29,087 nucleotides of DNA, from positions 61,576-90,662 of the forward strand of contig DKVO01000023.1 in assembly GCA_002491245.1 (NCBI GenBank). Reading direction: 5' to 3'. This document shows positions 1-7,095 of the stretch, one piece after another (position 1 is the first letter of the stretch; each line of letters opens with the position of its first letter). A model generated the notes under the pieces. It was given only the letters and a program-made list of their open reading frames with translations. It was not told the DNA's origin and searched no databases. Source of the DNA: Porphyromonadaceae bacterium UBA7176 (GTDB lineage: Bacteria > Bacteroidota > Bacteroidia > Bacteroidales > Muribaculaceae). The translations under genes and the position numbers were made by a program.

Positions 1-57
1 GGTTAGAGCGTCGGATTCATAACCCGGAGGTCACGAGTTCAATTCTCGTTCCCGCCA
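1..57 (+). tRNA. tRNA-Met (anticodon CAT), 5' end cut by the window
   Basis: The window opens inside the D-loop of a tRNA. The anticodon CAT is at 18-20 in a TTCATAA loop, the T-arm is ACGAG-TTCAATT-CTCGT at 33-49, and the acceptor 3' strand TCCCGCC at 50-56 is followed by discriminator A57. CCA is not fully encoded (A-C-A-T follows), so it would be added after transcription. The anticodon stem resembles initiator tRNA (CCC on the 3' side) but the visible D-loop looks like an elongator. CAT could also mark a lysidine-modified tRNA-Ile. The missing first ~20 bases would settle the isoacceptor. Confidence 0.9.
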
Positions 58-84
58 CATCTTAATAAACCAATCAAATATAGA

Positions 85-117
85 GCCGATAGCATATGAT
101 TGCCATCGGCTTTTTTT
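85..117 (+). terminator. Rho-independent terminator or attenuator between tRNA and pyrK
   Basis: A 10-bp stem with one mismatch (85-94 with 101-110, outer part GCCGAT/ATCGGC) closes a 6-base loop and runs into seven Ts at 111-117. It would end the tRNA transcript. It sits only 8 bases upstream of the first pyrK ATG, so it could also work as an attenuator if pyrK is read from the tRNA promoter. Confidence 0.8.
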
Positions 118-125
118 GTAGTTGA

Positions 126-896
126 ATGCGTATGAAAAAGTATGCGATGACATTGAGGCTCGCGTCGGTCAAGCAGTTGCCTTCGGGATGGCTGTGGCTT
201 GAGCTTGTGCAGGCCGACGGGCAGATGATGCCGGCTATGGAGCCGGGCCAGTTTGTGGAAGTGGGGGTAGACCGCTCTCCGGTGTTGCTCAACCGTCCGA
301 TATCGGTCTATAACCGGACCGACCGTACGCTGGAGTTGCTTGTGGCTCCTGTCGGGCAGGCGACAAAAGAACTTGCCAAATATGTACCCGGCGATGAACT
401 TAAGGTTGTAGGTCCGTTGGGTCATGGGTTCAAACGTGATTTCGCAGCCGGCAGCCGGGTACTGCTTGTCGGTGGCGGTGTCGGCATCGCACCTCTTTAT
501 TATCAGGCATTGGCTCTTAAAGAAGCCGGGGTTGAGACCGGGGTGGTGTTCGGTATGCGTACAGCACCCGACAGCGCTGTGGTGGAACGCTTCGGCGCGG
601 TAACTGACATGCATGTATGTACCGACGACGGAAGCATGGGTTTTCATGGTCTTGTGACGGAACATCCTGTTTTTTCGGAGAATTGGGATTATATACAGGT
701 ATGCGGACCCAAGCCGATGATGCGAGCTTGCCTCAAAGCTGCCGTCGGACGTGGCGTCGACGGAGAGGTGTCGCTTGAAAATATGATGGCGTGCGGACTT
801 GGAGCATGTCTGTGTTGTGTTGAAAAAACGGTAAAGGGTAATCTTTGTGTATGCAAGGAGGGTCCCGTATTTAACTTTTCTATGTTGACATGGTAG
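126..896 (+). CDS. pyrK: Dihydroorotate dehydrogenase electron transfer subunit PyrK
   Basis: FAD- and [2Fe-2S]-containing subunit that passes electrons from dihydroorotate oxidation in PyrD to NAD+, in de novo pyrimidine synthesis in the cytoplasm. The 256-residue protein has the expected layout: a flavin-binding barrel with RPISVY near residues 56-61, a nucleotide-binding loop LVGGGVGIAPL near 115, and a C-terminal iron-sulfur site with C223, C228, C231 and C243. Length is normal for the family. ATG 126 is the longest start, but ATG 132 (MKKYAMTL) fits the usual N-terminus of the family equally well. The stop overlaps the pyrD start by 7 bases, so the two subunits are translationally coupled. 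No good promoter box lies between the tRNA and this gene. Confidence 0.95.
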   Translation: MRMKKYAMTLRLASVKQLPSGWLWLELVQADGQMMPAMEPGQFVEVGVDRSPVLLNRPISVYNRTDRTLELLVAPVGQATKELAKYVPGDELKVVGPLGHGFKRDFAAGSRVLLVGGGVGIAPLYYQALALKEAGVETGVVFGMRTAPDSAVVERFGAVTDMHVCTDDGSMGFHGLVTEHPVFSENWDYIQVCGPKPMMRACLKAAVGRGVDGEVSLENMMACGLGACLCCVEKTVKGNLCVCKEGPVFNFSMLTW

Positions 897-1795
897 ACCT
901 TTCGACCGGTCTTAAGGACCTTGAGCTTAAAAATCCGGTGCTGACGGCATCGGGAACATTTGGCTTCGGCAGCGAATATGCTGATTTTATCGATCTTGAT
1001 GCTCTCGGCGGTTTTGTTGTGAAGGGTACGACCCTTGAGCCCCGTCAGGGCAATGATTATCCGCGTATGGCAGAGACGCCTATGGGTATGCTCAACTGCG
1101 TAGGGTTGCAGAACGGTGGCGTGGAGCATTTTATAGAAGATATATGGCCAGAGATACGCGATTGCAAGTCGGTGCCGATAGTGAATGTGTCAGGCGCTAA
1201 AGTCGAGGATTATGTCGCATGTGCCGAACGCCTCGCCGAGCTTGATGGCCTTAAGGCGATAGAGCTCAATATTTCGTGCCCGAATGTGAAGCAGGGAGGT
1301 ATGGCTTTCGGTACGACTTGTAGCGGTGCTCATGATGTCGTTTCGGCTGTGCGGCGTGTGTGGCCGCGACATCTCATGGTCAAGCTGTCGCCAAATGTGA
1401 CATCGATTGTCGATATTGCAAAGGCTGTAGAGGATGCCGGCGCCGACTCAGTGTCGCTTATAAACACTCTTCTTGGTATGGCGGTGGATGTGGAGCGTCG
1501 CCGTCCGGTGCTCTCGACTGTAACCGGCGGTCTATCCGGACCGGCGGTGAAACCGGTAGCCGTCCGTATGGTATGGCAGGTGTTCCATGCAGTTGGTATC
1601 CCGGTGGTAGGTCTGGGTGGCATCATGAATGCGAACGATGCCCTTGAGTTCATCATGGCCGGAGCGAGTGCCATCGAGGTAGGCACGGCCAACTTTATCA
1701 ATCCGGCTGTTACTATGGAGATAATCCGTGGTCTTGAGTCGTATTGCGAAAGTCATGGCGTGGAGCGTCTGATGGACCTCCGTGGTATTATTTGA
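890..1795 (+). CDS. pyrD: Dihydroorotate dehydrogenase class 1B, catalytic subunit
   Basis: FMN enzyme that oxidises dihydroorotate to orotate, the fourth step of UMP synthesis. At 301 residues it is the normal class 1B length. The N-terminus reads LKNPVLTASGTFGFG, the substrate loop ELNISCPNVKQGG carries the active-site base C130, VKLSPNVT follows near residue 165, and the phosphate-binding end has VVGLGGIMNANDALE and ASAIEVGTA. Pairing with pyrK directly upstream, with overlapping reading frames, identifies the NAD-dependent class 1B heterotetramer rather than the quinone-linked class 2 enzyme. No clear terminator follows; the next gene has its own promoter. Confidence 0.96.
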   Translation: MVDLSTGLKDLELKNPVLTASGTFGFGSEYADFIDLDALGGFVVKGTTLEPRQGNDYPRMAETPMGMLNCVGLQNGGVEHFIEDIWPEIRDCKSVPIVNVSGAKVEDYVACAERLAELDGLKAIELNISCPNVKQGGMAFGTTCSGAHDVVSAVRRVWPRHLMVKLSPNVTSIVDIAKAVEDAGADSVSLINTLLGMAVDVERRRPVLSTVTGGLSGPAVKPVAVRMVWQVFHAVGIPVVGLGGIMNANDALEFIMAGASAIEVGTANFINPAVTMEIIRGLESYCESHGVERLMDLRGII

Positions 1796-1865
1796 ACTGT
1801 TTTTGTATATATTGAGGCAAAATAACGGAAATTTTCAAAAAAAAGAAGCGAAAAAGTCTTGTATT

Positions 1866-1896
1866 TTTGCAGATTGCGAAAAAATTCGTATGTTTG
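1866..1896 (+). promoter_or_regulatory. Bacteroidetes-type promoter for queF-queC
   Basis: TTTG at 1866-1869, a 19-base spacer, then TATGTTTG at 1889-1896. This matches the Bacteroidetes primary sigma consensus (TTTG around -33 and TAnnTTTG around -7) in sequence and spacing. Transcription would begin near 1903, giving a leader of about 60 bases. Confidence 0.7.
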
Positions 1897-1912
1897 CCAA
1901 ATAAAATAATAA

Positions 1913-1936
1913 GGAGCGTGGACGATATATCGCTCC
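1913..1936 (+). promoter_or_regulatory. Leader hairpin upstream of queF
   Basis: A perfect 6-bp stem GGAGCG/CGCTCC (1913-1918 with 1931-1936) with a 12-base loop lies about 10 bases after the predicted start site. It is followed by an A-rich tail (1937-1949) and a second weak stem (1937-1941 with 1959-1963) that abuts the ATG. The small hairpin plus A-rich tail resembles the size and layout of a preQ1-I riboswitch, but the conserved loop bases and the pseudoknot pairing are not convincingly present. It is recorded as a possible cis-regulatory structure only. Confidence 0.35.
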
Positions 1937-1963
1937 AATGAATAAAAAGGATAGACAATCATT

Positions 1964-2437
1964 ATGTCCCGTCAAAAAGAAGAACTGTCGACATGTACAC
2001 TCCTTGGGTCTGCCGGAACGCAGTACCCTACGGATTATGCGCCGGAGCTGCTTGAGACATTTAAAAATAAGCATCCCGAGCATGATTATCTCGTTAGTCT
2101 CGATTGCCCGGAATTCACATCACTTTGTCCCAAGACCGGACAGCCGGACTTCGGGCGAATAATAATCAATTATATACCTGATGAGGATATGGTGGAGAGC
2201 AAGAGCTTGAAACTTTATCTGTTCAGTTTCCGCAACCACGGCGATTTCCATGAAGACTGTGTCAATATCATCATGAAAGATCTTGTAGCGCTGATGCATC
2301 CGCGCTATATCGAGGTGCGCGGATATTTCAATCCCCGTGGCGGTATATCGATATTGCCTTATGCTAACTATGGCGACAGCGAGCATCAGGATATGGTGCG
2401 TGCGCGTCTGCTCTCTGTGTTTCCTGATAAATTCTAA
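1964..2437 (+). CDS. queF: NADPH-dependent 7-cyano-7-deazaguanine reductase QueF
   Basis: Reduces the nitrile preQ0 to the amine preQ1, the last step before insertion into tRNA in queuosine synthesis. The 157-residue protein is the short (single T-fold) type like that of Bacillus subtilis, and key positions coincide: nucleophile C55 in TSLCPKTGQPD, proton donor D62, and substrate residues H96-E97 in FHEDC. The family motif ESKSLKLYLFSFRN is present. ATG 1964 is chosen because the family residue numbers then match. An earlier ATG at 1938 is in another frame. The gene has its own promoter and leader, and queC follows after 3 bases. Confidence 0.96.
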   Translation: MSRQKEELSTCTLLGSAGTQYPTDYAPELLETFKNKHPEHDYLVSLDCPEFTSLCPKTGQPDFGRIIINYIPDEDMVESKSLKLYLFSFRNHGDFHEDCVNIIMKDLVALMHPRYIEVRGYFNPRGGISILPYANYGDSEHQDMVRARLLSVFPDKF

Positions 2438-2440
2438 GCT

Positions 2441-3112
2441 ATGGGACGACCGATAAAAAATGCTTTGATGGTGCTCTCGGGTGGCATGGACTCTGTGACT
2501 ATGCTCCATGAGTACGCCAGCGAAATCGAACTCGCTGTAAATTTTACTTATGGATCGAACCATAATGCCCGGGAACTCGAGTGTGCCCGTTATCACTGCG
2601 GATTGCTTGGCATAGAGCTTGTGGTTATCGATCTGTCGTTTATAGGCAGTCATTTCCATAGCTCTCTGCTCGAAGGTCCCGATGCCATACCTGAGGGCGA
2701 TTACGATTTCGATAACATGAAGTCGACCGTTGTCCCGTTCCGCAATGGTATAATGCTTGCCGCTGCCGCCGGTCTTGCCGAAAGCCGCGGATTGTCGGTG
2801 CTCATGATTGCCAACCATGCCGGCGACCATGCGTTGTATCCCGATTGTCGCGATTCGTTTGTCAAAGCGATGTCTGAGGCCATTAAGGCAGGTACATATG
2901 ACGGTATTACGGTCAAGGCGCCTTATACTCTTCTCAATAAGGCCGATATAGCGCTTCGAGGCAAACGCCTCGGTATCGATTATTCGACAACGTACTCTTG
3001 CTATCGAGGCTTGGAAAAACATTGCGGCCGGTGCGGTACGTGCCGCGAACGCCGTCAAGCACTCGCCGAAGCCGGTATCGCTGACACAACCGAATATGAA
3101 GACGAAAATTAG
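2441..3112 (+). CDS. queC: 7-cyano-7-deazaguanine synthase QueC
   Basis: ATP-dependent enzyme that converts 7-carboxy-7-deazaguanine and ammonia to preQ0, the step directly before QueF. The 223-residue protein starts with a PP-loop, SGGMDS at residues 13-18. It carries NHAGDHALYPDCR in the middle, and ends in a zinc site of four cysteines (C187, C195, C198, C201, in the context CGRCGTC). It lies 3 bases after queF and is surely cotranscribed. The partner enzymes QueD and QueE are not in this window. Confidence 0.96.
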   Translation: MGRPIKNALMVLSGGMDSVTMLHEYASEIELAVNFTYGSNHNARELECARYHCGLLGIELVVIDLSFIGSHFHSSLLEGPDAIPEGDYDFDNMKSTVVPFRNGIMLAAAAGLAESRGLSVLMIANHAGDHALYPDCRDSFVKAMSEAIKAGTYDGITVKAPYTLLNKADIALRGKRLGIDYSTTYSCYRGLEKHCGRCGTCRERRQALAEAGIADTTEYEDEN

Positions 3113-3151
3113 AGAATATAAACATATTTCCAACATTTAAAACAACAACTC

Positions 3152-3325
3152 ATGGAAGCATTACTCCAGCAAATCAAAGAAGCTTACGAGACATTTAGCG
3201 CCGATGCAACACTCCAGCAGGAAAAAGGTAACAAGGCCGCAGGTACCCGTGCCCGTAAGGCATCCCTTCAGCTTGAGAAACTCATGAAAGAGTTCCGTAA
3301 AGCATCTCTTGAGGCTGCAAAATAA
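3152..3325 (+). CDS. Histone H1-like small DNA-binding protein
   Basis: A 57-residue basic protein starting MEALLQQIKEAYETFSADA and containing GNKAAGTRARKASLQLEK. This is the conserved short Bacteroidetes family usually annotated histone H1 or Hc1-like. It is predicted to be mostly helical, with lysine and arginine spread through the second half, consistent with binding DNA non-specifically in the nucleoid; the function in Bacteroidetes is not firmly established. It lies 39 bases after queC without a visible promoter of its own, and a strong terminator follows directly. Confidence 0.85.
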   Translation: MEALLQQIKEAYETFSADATLQQEKGNKAAGTRARKASLQLEKLMKEFRKASLEAAK

Positions 3326-3341
3326 TAAGCGCCCCCGATAT

Positions 3342-3390
3342 AAAGCGCCGGCTTGACGGATTTAAAATCTGCTTGCCGGCGCTTTGTTTT
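3342..3390 (+). terminator. Strong hairpin terminator after the histone-like gene
   Basis: A perfect 11-bp stem AAAGCGCCGGC/GCCGGCGCTTT (3342-3352 with 3375-3385), with extra pairing of GATTT/AAATC inside the loop and a short T-rich tail. It ends the queF-queC-histone transcript. Confidence 0.85.
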
Positions 3391-3478
3391 ATGCTTTCTC
3401 TCCACATATGGTGAGGGTATATGGCGATATGTTTATAAATTTCGACCAAAGGGATAGTGTTTTCGGCAGAAAAAGTGC

Positions 3479-3486
3479 TAAATTTG
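3479..3486 (+). promoter_or_regulatory. -7 promoter element of the amidase gene
   Basis: TAAATTTG matches the TAnnTTTG box exactly. No good TTTG is seen 19-21 bases upstream. Transcription would begin near 3492, which argues for translation from ATG 3512 rather than from TTG 3491. Confidence 0.5.
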
Positions 3487-3511
3487 CAATTTGAAAAAGA
3501 TTAGACATCCG

Positions 3512-4336
3512 ATGAGCTTCAGTATGCGCATATTTATGTTTCTGGCCGCAGCCATAGTTTGGTTTGCCGCCGTTACGGATGCGTATGCATCGGATGGGCC
3601 GCGTCCTTTTGTGGTTGTGCTCGATGCAGGTCATGGAGGCGATGACCAGGGATGTCGCGGAAAGACTCAGAAAGAGAAGAATATAACTCTCGATGTAGCC
3701 CTCAAGGCCGGTAAGTTGATAGAGAAGAGTCTCGGCGACAGTGTGAAGGTGGTCTTCACTCGTAAGAAAGATGTGTTCATACCGCTTCAGGAGAGAGCTG
3801 CTATTGCCAACGATGCCGGGGCTGATCTTTTTATCTCGGTGCATGTAAACTCTATTGACCGCCGTAGCCGTGGGCGTGAAAAGGTGCATGGAGCATCGGT
3901 GTATACGGTAGGTTTGCACAAAAGCGAGGCCAATCTTGAAGTGGCCATGCGCGAGAATTCGGTGATTGAGCTTGAAAACGATTTCAGTGCCACTTATCAG
4001 GGTTTTGACCCGTCGTCGTCGGAGTCGTATATCATATTCGAACTCACACAGAACCGCCACATGGAAAAGAGCGTTGAATTTGCATCGCTTGTGCAGGGCG
4101 AGCTCGTAAGCCATGCCGGACGAGCAGACAAAGGCGTCCGTCAGGCCGGTTTCCTTGTGCTTTGGGCGACACGGATGCCTTCGGTGCTCATCGAGCTCGA
4201 TTTTATCTGCAACAGGGCCGCCGAACAATTTTTGGCATCGGAAGCCGGGCGGATAAAATGTGCCAAAGCAATAGCGAATGCCGTTGAGGTATATCGTGAC
4301 AAGCATAAGACTCAAAATAAAAATAATAAAAACTAA
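3512..4336 (+). CDS. N-acetylmuramoyl-L-alanine amidase (Amidase_3 family)
   Basis: Zinc amidase that cuts the bond between MurNAc and L-alanine in peptidoglycan, acting in the periplasm. With ATG 3512 it has 274 residues and a signal peptide (MRIFMFLAAAIVWF core, likely cut after DAYAS). The family residues are present: H41 in DAGHGG, E55 in KEKN, H111 in SVHVNS, and E228 in SVLIELDFICN. The reading frame is open back to TTG 3491, but that codon precedes the likely transcription start. A MlaD-like gene follows after 11 bases, an arrangement that recurs in Bacteroidales and ties wall and envelope maintenance together. Confidence 0.93.
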   Translation: MSFSMRIFMFLAAAIVWFAAVTDAYASDGPRPFVVVLDAGHGGDDQGCRGKTQKEKNITLDVALKAGKLIEKSLGDSVKVVFTRKKDVFIPLQERAAIANDAGADLFISVHVNSIDRRSRGREKVHGASVYTVGLHKSEANLEVAMRENSVIELENDFSATYQGFDPSSSESYIIFELTQNRHMEKSVEFASLVQGELVSHAGRADKGVRQAGFLVLWATRMPSVLIELDFICNRAAEQFLASEAGRIKCAKAIANAVEVYRDKHKTQNKNNKN

Positions 4337-4347
4337 GATACCGGATA

Positions 4348-5250
4348 ATGAAAAAAATCTTTCGAAAAGAAGTTATGATAGGGCTACTTGTTATTCTTGC
4401 CCTGGTGATACTTTATTTCGGCATTAATTTCCTGAAAGGGGTCAATATTTTTAAGGCCGCAAATTATTACTATGCAAGCTATACCAATGTAGAAGGTCTT
4501 GCGGTGTCGGCTCCGGTCACTCTCAATGGCTACAAGGTCGGTCTGGTGAGGGAGATTAATTACGATTTCAACAATCCCGGACATGTGACAGTGGAGATGA
4601 GTCTTGACAAGTCGCTGAAACTGCCGAAGGGAACTGTGGCGTCGCTCGGCAGTGATCTGCTCGGTACGGCTTCGATTTCGTTGAATCTCGGTAAGCAGAC
4701 CGACGGTTTCCATGCTGTAGGCGACACTGTGCCCGGACGTCTCAATGCCGGTATGATGGCGGCTTTGAGCGAAAATCTTCTGCCGGCTGTCAACTCTGTC
4801 GTGCCTAAGATTGATACCCTTCTGACCAACCTCAACACGCTTGTGGCCGACCCGGCCCTTGCGACGAGTCTTAAACGCCTTGATGGCATCACGGCCGAAC
4901 TCAACGCTACGTTGCAGTCGCTGCATCGCGTCACGGCATCTCTTGCACCTGTTGCTAATGATGTCAAGAATATCACGGCAAATGTCGACACGATAACCGG
5001 CGATCTCACGTCCGTGACCGGCAAACTCAAGGATGCACCGGTCGATAGTCTTGTGAATGATCTGCAGGCTACAGTTGCTAATCTCGAGGCTTTGACAGCG
5101 CAGCTCAACAACCGCGACTCATCGGTTGGTAAGTTGCTCAACGACCCTGCGCTTTACGATAACTTGAATTCTACGGTCGCTTCGCTCGATTCACTTTTTG
5201 TCGATATCAAACGCAATCCCAAGCGCTACATCAGCATAAAGGTATTCTGA
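4348..5250 (+). CDS. MlaD/MCE-domain lipid transport protein
   Basis: Inner-membrane-anchored periplasmic protein of the MCE family, substrate-binding part of systems that move phospholipids between membranes. One transmembrane helix covers residues 9-29. The MCE domain runs from about 38 to 115, including TNVEGLAVSAPVTLNGYKVG and the glycine-rich end DLLGTASISLNLG. Residues 120-300 are helical and repetitive, rich in leucine, asparagine and threonine, as in MCE proteins that form a hexameric channel. The ABC permease and ATPase partners are not adjacent. Cotranscription with the amidase is likely, and a strong hairpin follows. The C-terminal RNPKRYISIKVF resembles that of other Bacteroidetes members. 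Confidence 0.92.
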   Translation: MKKIFRKEVMIGLLVILALVILYFGINFLKGVNIFKAANYYYASYTNVEGLAVSAPVTLNGYKVGLVREINYDFNNPGHVTVEMSLDKSLKLPKGTVASLGSDLLGTASISLNLGKQTDGFHAVGDTVPGRLNAGMMAALSENLLPAVNSVVPKIDTLLTNLNTLVADPALATSLKRLDGITAELNATLQSLHRVTASLAPVANDVKNITANVDTITGDLTSVTGKLKDAPVDSLVNDLQATVANLEALTAQLNNRDSSVGKLLNDPALYDNLNSTVASLDSLFVDIKRNPKRYISIKVF

Positions 5251-5289
5251 TTTAAGATCAATAGTATTTCTCTTTCAGAAGGAGATCTG

Positions 5290-5345
5290 CGCACACGCTG
5301 CTTATTTAAAATAATTTCAAATAAGCGGCGTGTGCGAAATTTTGC
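5290..5345 (+). terminator. Long hairpin terminator after the MCE gene
   Basis: An 18-bp stem with a single G-T wobble (5290-5307 with 5319-5336) and an 11-base AT loop. Only a short TTTT follows, so termination efficiency is uncertain, but the stem is very stable and is placed 39 bases after the MCE stop. Confidence 0.75.
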
Positions 5346-5518
5346 CAAACTCCCATACAGCAATATCCGAAACGCGTTTTACGACAAGGCCGTTGGAGTG
5401 GGTAGGTTGGTTTGTTATTTGTAAAATATTGTTGCTTAGCGTGTTATCTTTTATGTACGTGGTGGTAGAATGAAAATATTGTAACTTGTTGTAATAAACG
5501 TACTTGCATTAAAATTCG

Positions 5519-5568
5519 AAATTCCAAATATTTTTGCATTTGTTTTTCAAAAAAAATATTTGGAATTT
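5519..5568 (+). promoter_or_regulatory. 17-bp inverted repeat overlapping the dnaA promoter
   Basis: A perfect inverted repeat, arms 5519-5535 and 5552-5568 (ATTCCAAATAT core), separated by 16 bases. Its left arm overlaps TATTTTTG at 5529-5536, a match to the TAnnTTTG promoter box; a poor CTTG at 5503-5506 could be the upstream element at 22 bases. If that box is used, transcription starts within the loop and the repeat would serve as a DNA operator rather than an RNA hairpin. The right arm ends 29 bases before the dnaA ATG. Confidence 0.6.
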
Positions 5569-5597
5569 TGTAATCGGAAAAAATCGAAAAAACAGTA

Positions 5598-6986
5598 ATG
5601 AATCAGACTCACCAAGAACTTTGGGCGGTTTGTCGTGAATTTATAAAAGACAATCTCTCGGCCCAGCAATTCGACACTTGGTTCCGCGACATGACTTCTG
5701 TAAGTTATGCCGATGGGGAACTCAAGCTGTTGGTGCCGTCTGTATTCTTTATCGAACAGATTGAGGTTCACTATCTTCCGTTGCTTCGCGCAGGTGTGAA
5801 GAAGGTCTATGGTCCCGGGGTGCATATCGAGTTCCTTTACCCGATCAAGAAGGACGATCCCCAGTCGATGAGTTTCCAAAAAGGTTCAGAGCCATCGTCG
5901 TCGATAATCTCGCAGGGCAAGACTCCTGCCGCTAATCCGTTTGTATCGACGAACGAGCGTGATTTCGATCCGCAGTTGAACCCCCGGTATACATTCGAGA
6001 ACTATTGTGAGAGCGAGAGCAACAAGATAGCTCGTTCGATTGGTGTGGCTATCGCCGATAATCCGTCGCTCAAGACATTCAACCCTCTTTTTGTATTTGG
6101 TCCTTCGGGTGTCGGCAAGACACATCTTATCCAGGCAATAGGTATCCGTGTCAAAGAGCGTAACCCCAAGGCGCGTGTGCTCTATGTTACGGCCCGTCTC
6201 TTCCAGAGCCAATATACGGCTGCGGCATCGAAGAACATCAACGATTTCTTCCATTTTTACCAGAGTATCGACACCCTGATTATCGACGATATACAGGACC
6301 TCCAGAATATGCCCGGAACCCAGAATACGTTCTTCCACATATTCAACCATCTGCATCAGCACGACCGGCAGATAATAATGTCGAGCGATTGTGCTCCAAG
6401 CGAAATGGAAGGGTTTGAAGCCCGTCTGTTGAGCCGCTTCAAGTGGGGTATGCAGGTTGAGCTCGAGCGTCCGGATATAAAGTTGCGCCGCAATGTGCTT
6501 AAACTCAAAGCAGATAGCGACGGCCTTCTCCTGCCCTCGGAGGTGTCGGAATTTATCGCGACAAACGTTACCCAAAGTGTGAGGGAGCTCGAAGGGGTGG
6601 TGGTCTCGCTTGTTGCCCATGCAACTGTTCTCAACCGCGACATTTCGCTTGATCTCGCCAAGAGGGTAATGTCGAATGCTGTGAAGATCAAACGTCATCA
6701 GGTCAATTTCGAGATGGTTGCCGATGCGGTGTCGTCGCATTACGGTATTAATCCCGACCTGATCTTTACCAAGAGCCGCCGCCGCGAAGTGTCGGACGCC
6801 CGTCAGGTCGTGATGTATCTTGCCAAAAAGCTTGTCAAGTTGCCTTTGTCGTCGATCGGACAAAAACTTGACCGTACGCATGCAACGGTGATACATGGTT
6901 GCCAGGCTATCGAAAACCGTATACCTCACGAGAAAAAGCTTGCAGCCGATATTGATGCTATCGAAGCCGATATAGCTTCGCGGTAA
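5598..6986 (+). CDS. dnaA: Chromosomal replication initiator DnaA
   Basis: AAA+ ATPase that binds DnaA boxes and opens the origin. The 462-residue protein has domain I at the N-terminus (ELWAVCREFIKDNLSAQQF, a helicase-loading interaction domain), a short linker near 95-115, and the AAA+ core beginning YTFENYCESESN. Walker A is GPSGVGKT (168-175), Walker B ends at D230-D231 in LIIDDIQDL, and SVRELEGVV carries the sensor 2 region. The C-terminal DNA-binding domain ends with RTHATVIHG (426-434), where many bacteria have RDHTTVIHA. Preceded by a large inverted repeat that may control expression. No dnaN or gyrB is adjacent. Confidence 0.98.
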   Translation: MNQTHQELWAVCREFIKDNLSAQQFDTWFRDMTSVSYADGELKLLVPSVFFIEQIEVHYLPLLRAGVKKVYGPGVHIEFLYPIKKDDPQSMSFQKGSEPSSSIISQGKTPAANPFVSTNERDFDPQLNPRYTFENYCESESNKIARSIGVAIADNPSLKTFNPLFVFGPSGVGKTHLIQAIGIRVKERNPKARVLYVTARLFQSQYTAAASKNINDFFHFYQSIDTLIIDDIQDLQNMPGTQNTFFHIFNHLHQHDRQIIMSSDCAPSEMEGFEARLLSRFKWGMQVELERPDIKLRRNVLKLKADSDGLLLPSEVSEFIATNVTQSVRELEGVVVSLVAHATVLNRDISLDLAKRVMSNAVKIKRHQVNFEMVADAVSSHYGINPDLIFTKSRRREVSDARQVVMYLAKKLVKLPLSSIGQKLDRTHATVIHGCQAIENRIPHEKKLAADIDAIEADIASR

Positions 6987-7095
6987 TTGTTCGCAGTTGC
7001 GATAAAAACGGTGAAAAAGTTTACCGCCGGCAACAAAGATACCTCAAGAAGCGTTATAAAATAAGTCTGCTTCAATTGTAACTGTAACATTCATC

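Larger units (their letters stand above)
5251..5597. other. 347-base intergenic region upstream of dnaA
   Basis: This stretch holds the terminator hairpin at 5290-5345, then about 170 bases of AT-rich sequence, and a long inverted repeat just before dnaA. No open frame of interest and no convincing DnaA box (TTATCCACA-like) was seen, so I do not call a replication origin here. Confidence 0.6.

Noticed and set aside
1903..1963. A firm preQ1-I riboswitch call upstream of queF
   Set aside because: The hairpin size fits, but the conserved binding C of the loop and pairing between loop and tail are not present, so only a generic leader hairpin is annotated.
3491..3511. TTG start extending the amidase by seven residues
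   Set aside because: It lies at or before the predicted transcription start and gives a poorer signal peptide start than ATG 3512.
5251..5597. Replication origin next to dnaA
   Set aside because: No cluster of DnaA-box-like 9-mers or 13-mer repeats was seen, and in Bacteroidetes dnaA need not sit at the origin.
5886..6929. A 347-codon open frame on the strand opposite dnaA
   Set aside because: It lies wholly inside dnaA, has no recognisable domain and arises from codon bias. The same applies to long opposite frames at 2120-3136, 8506-9264 and 22656-23657.
7033..7040. CAAAGATA after dnaA, a perfect TATCTTTG box on the minus strand
   Set aside because: It has no upstream box at the right distance and would only drive an antisense transcript into dnaA; probably chance.
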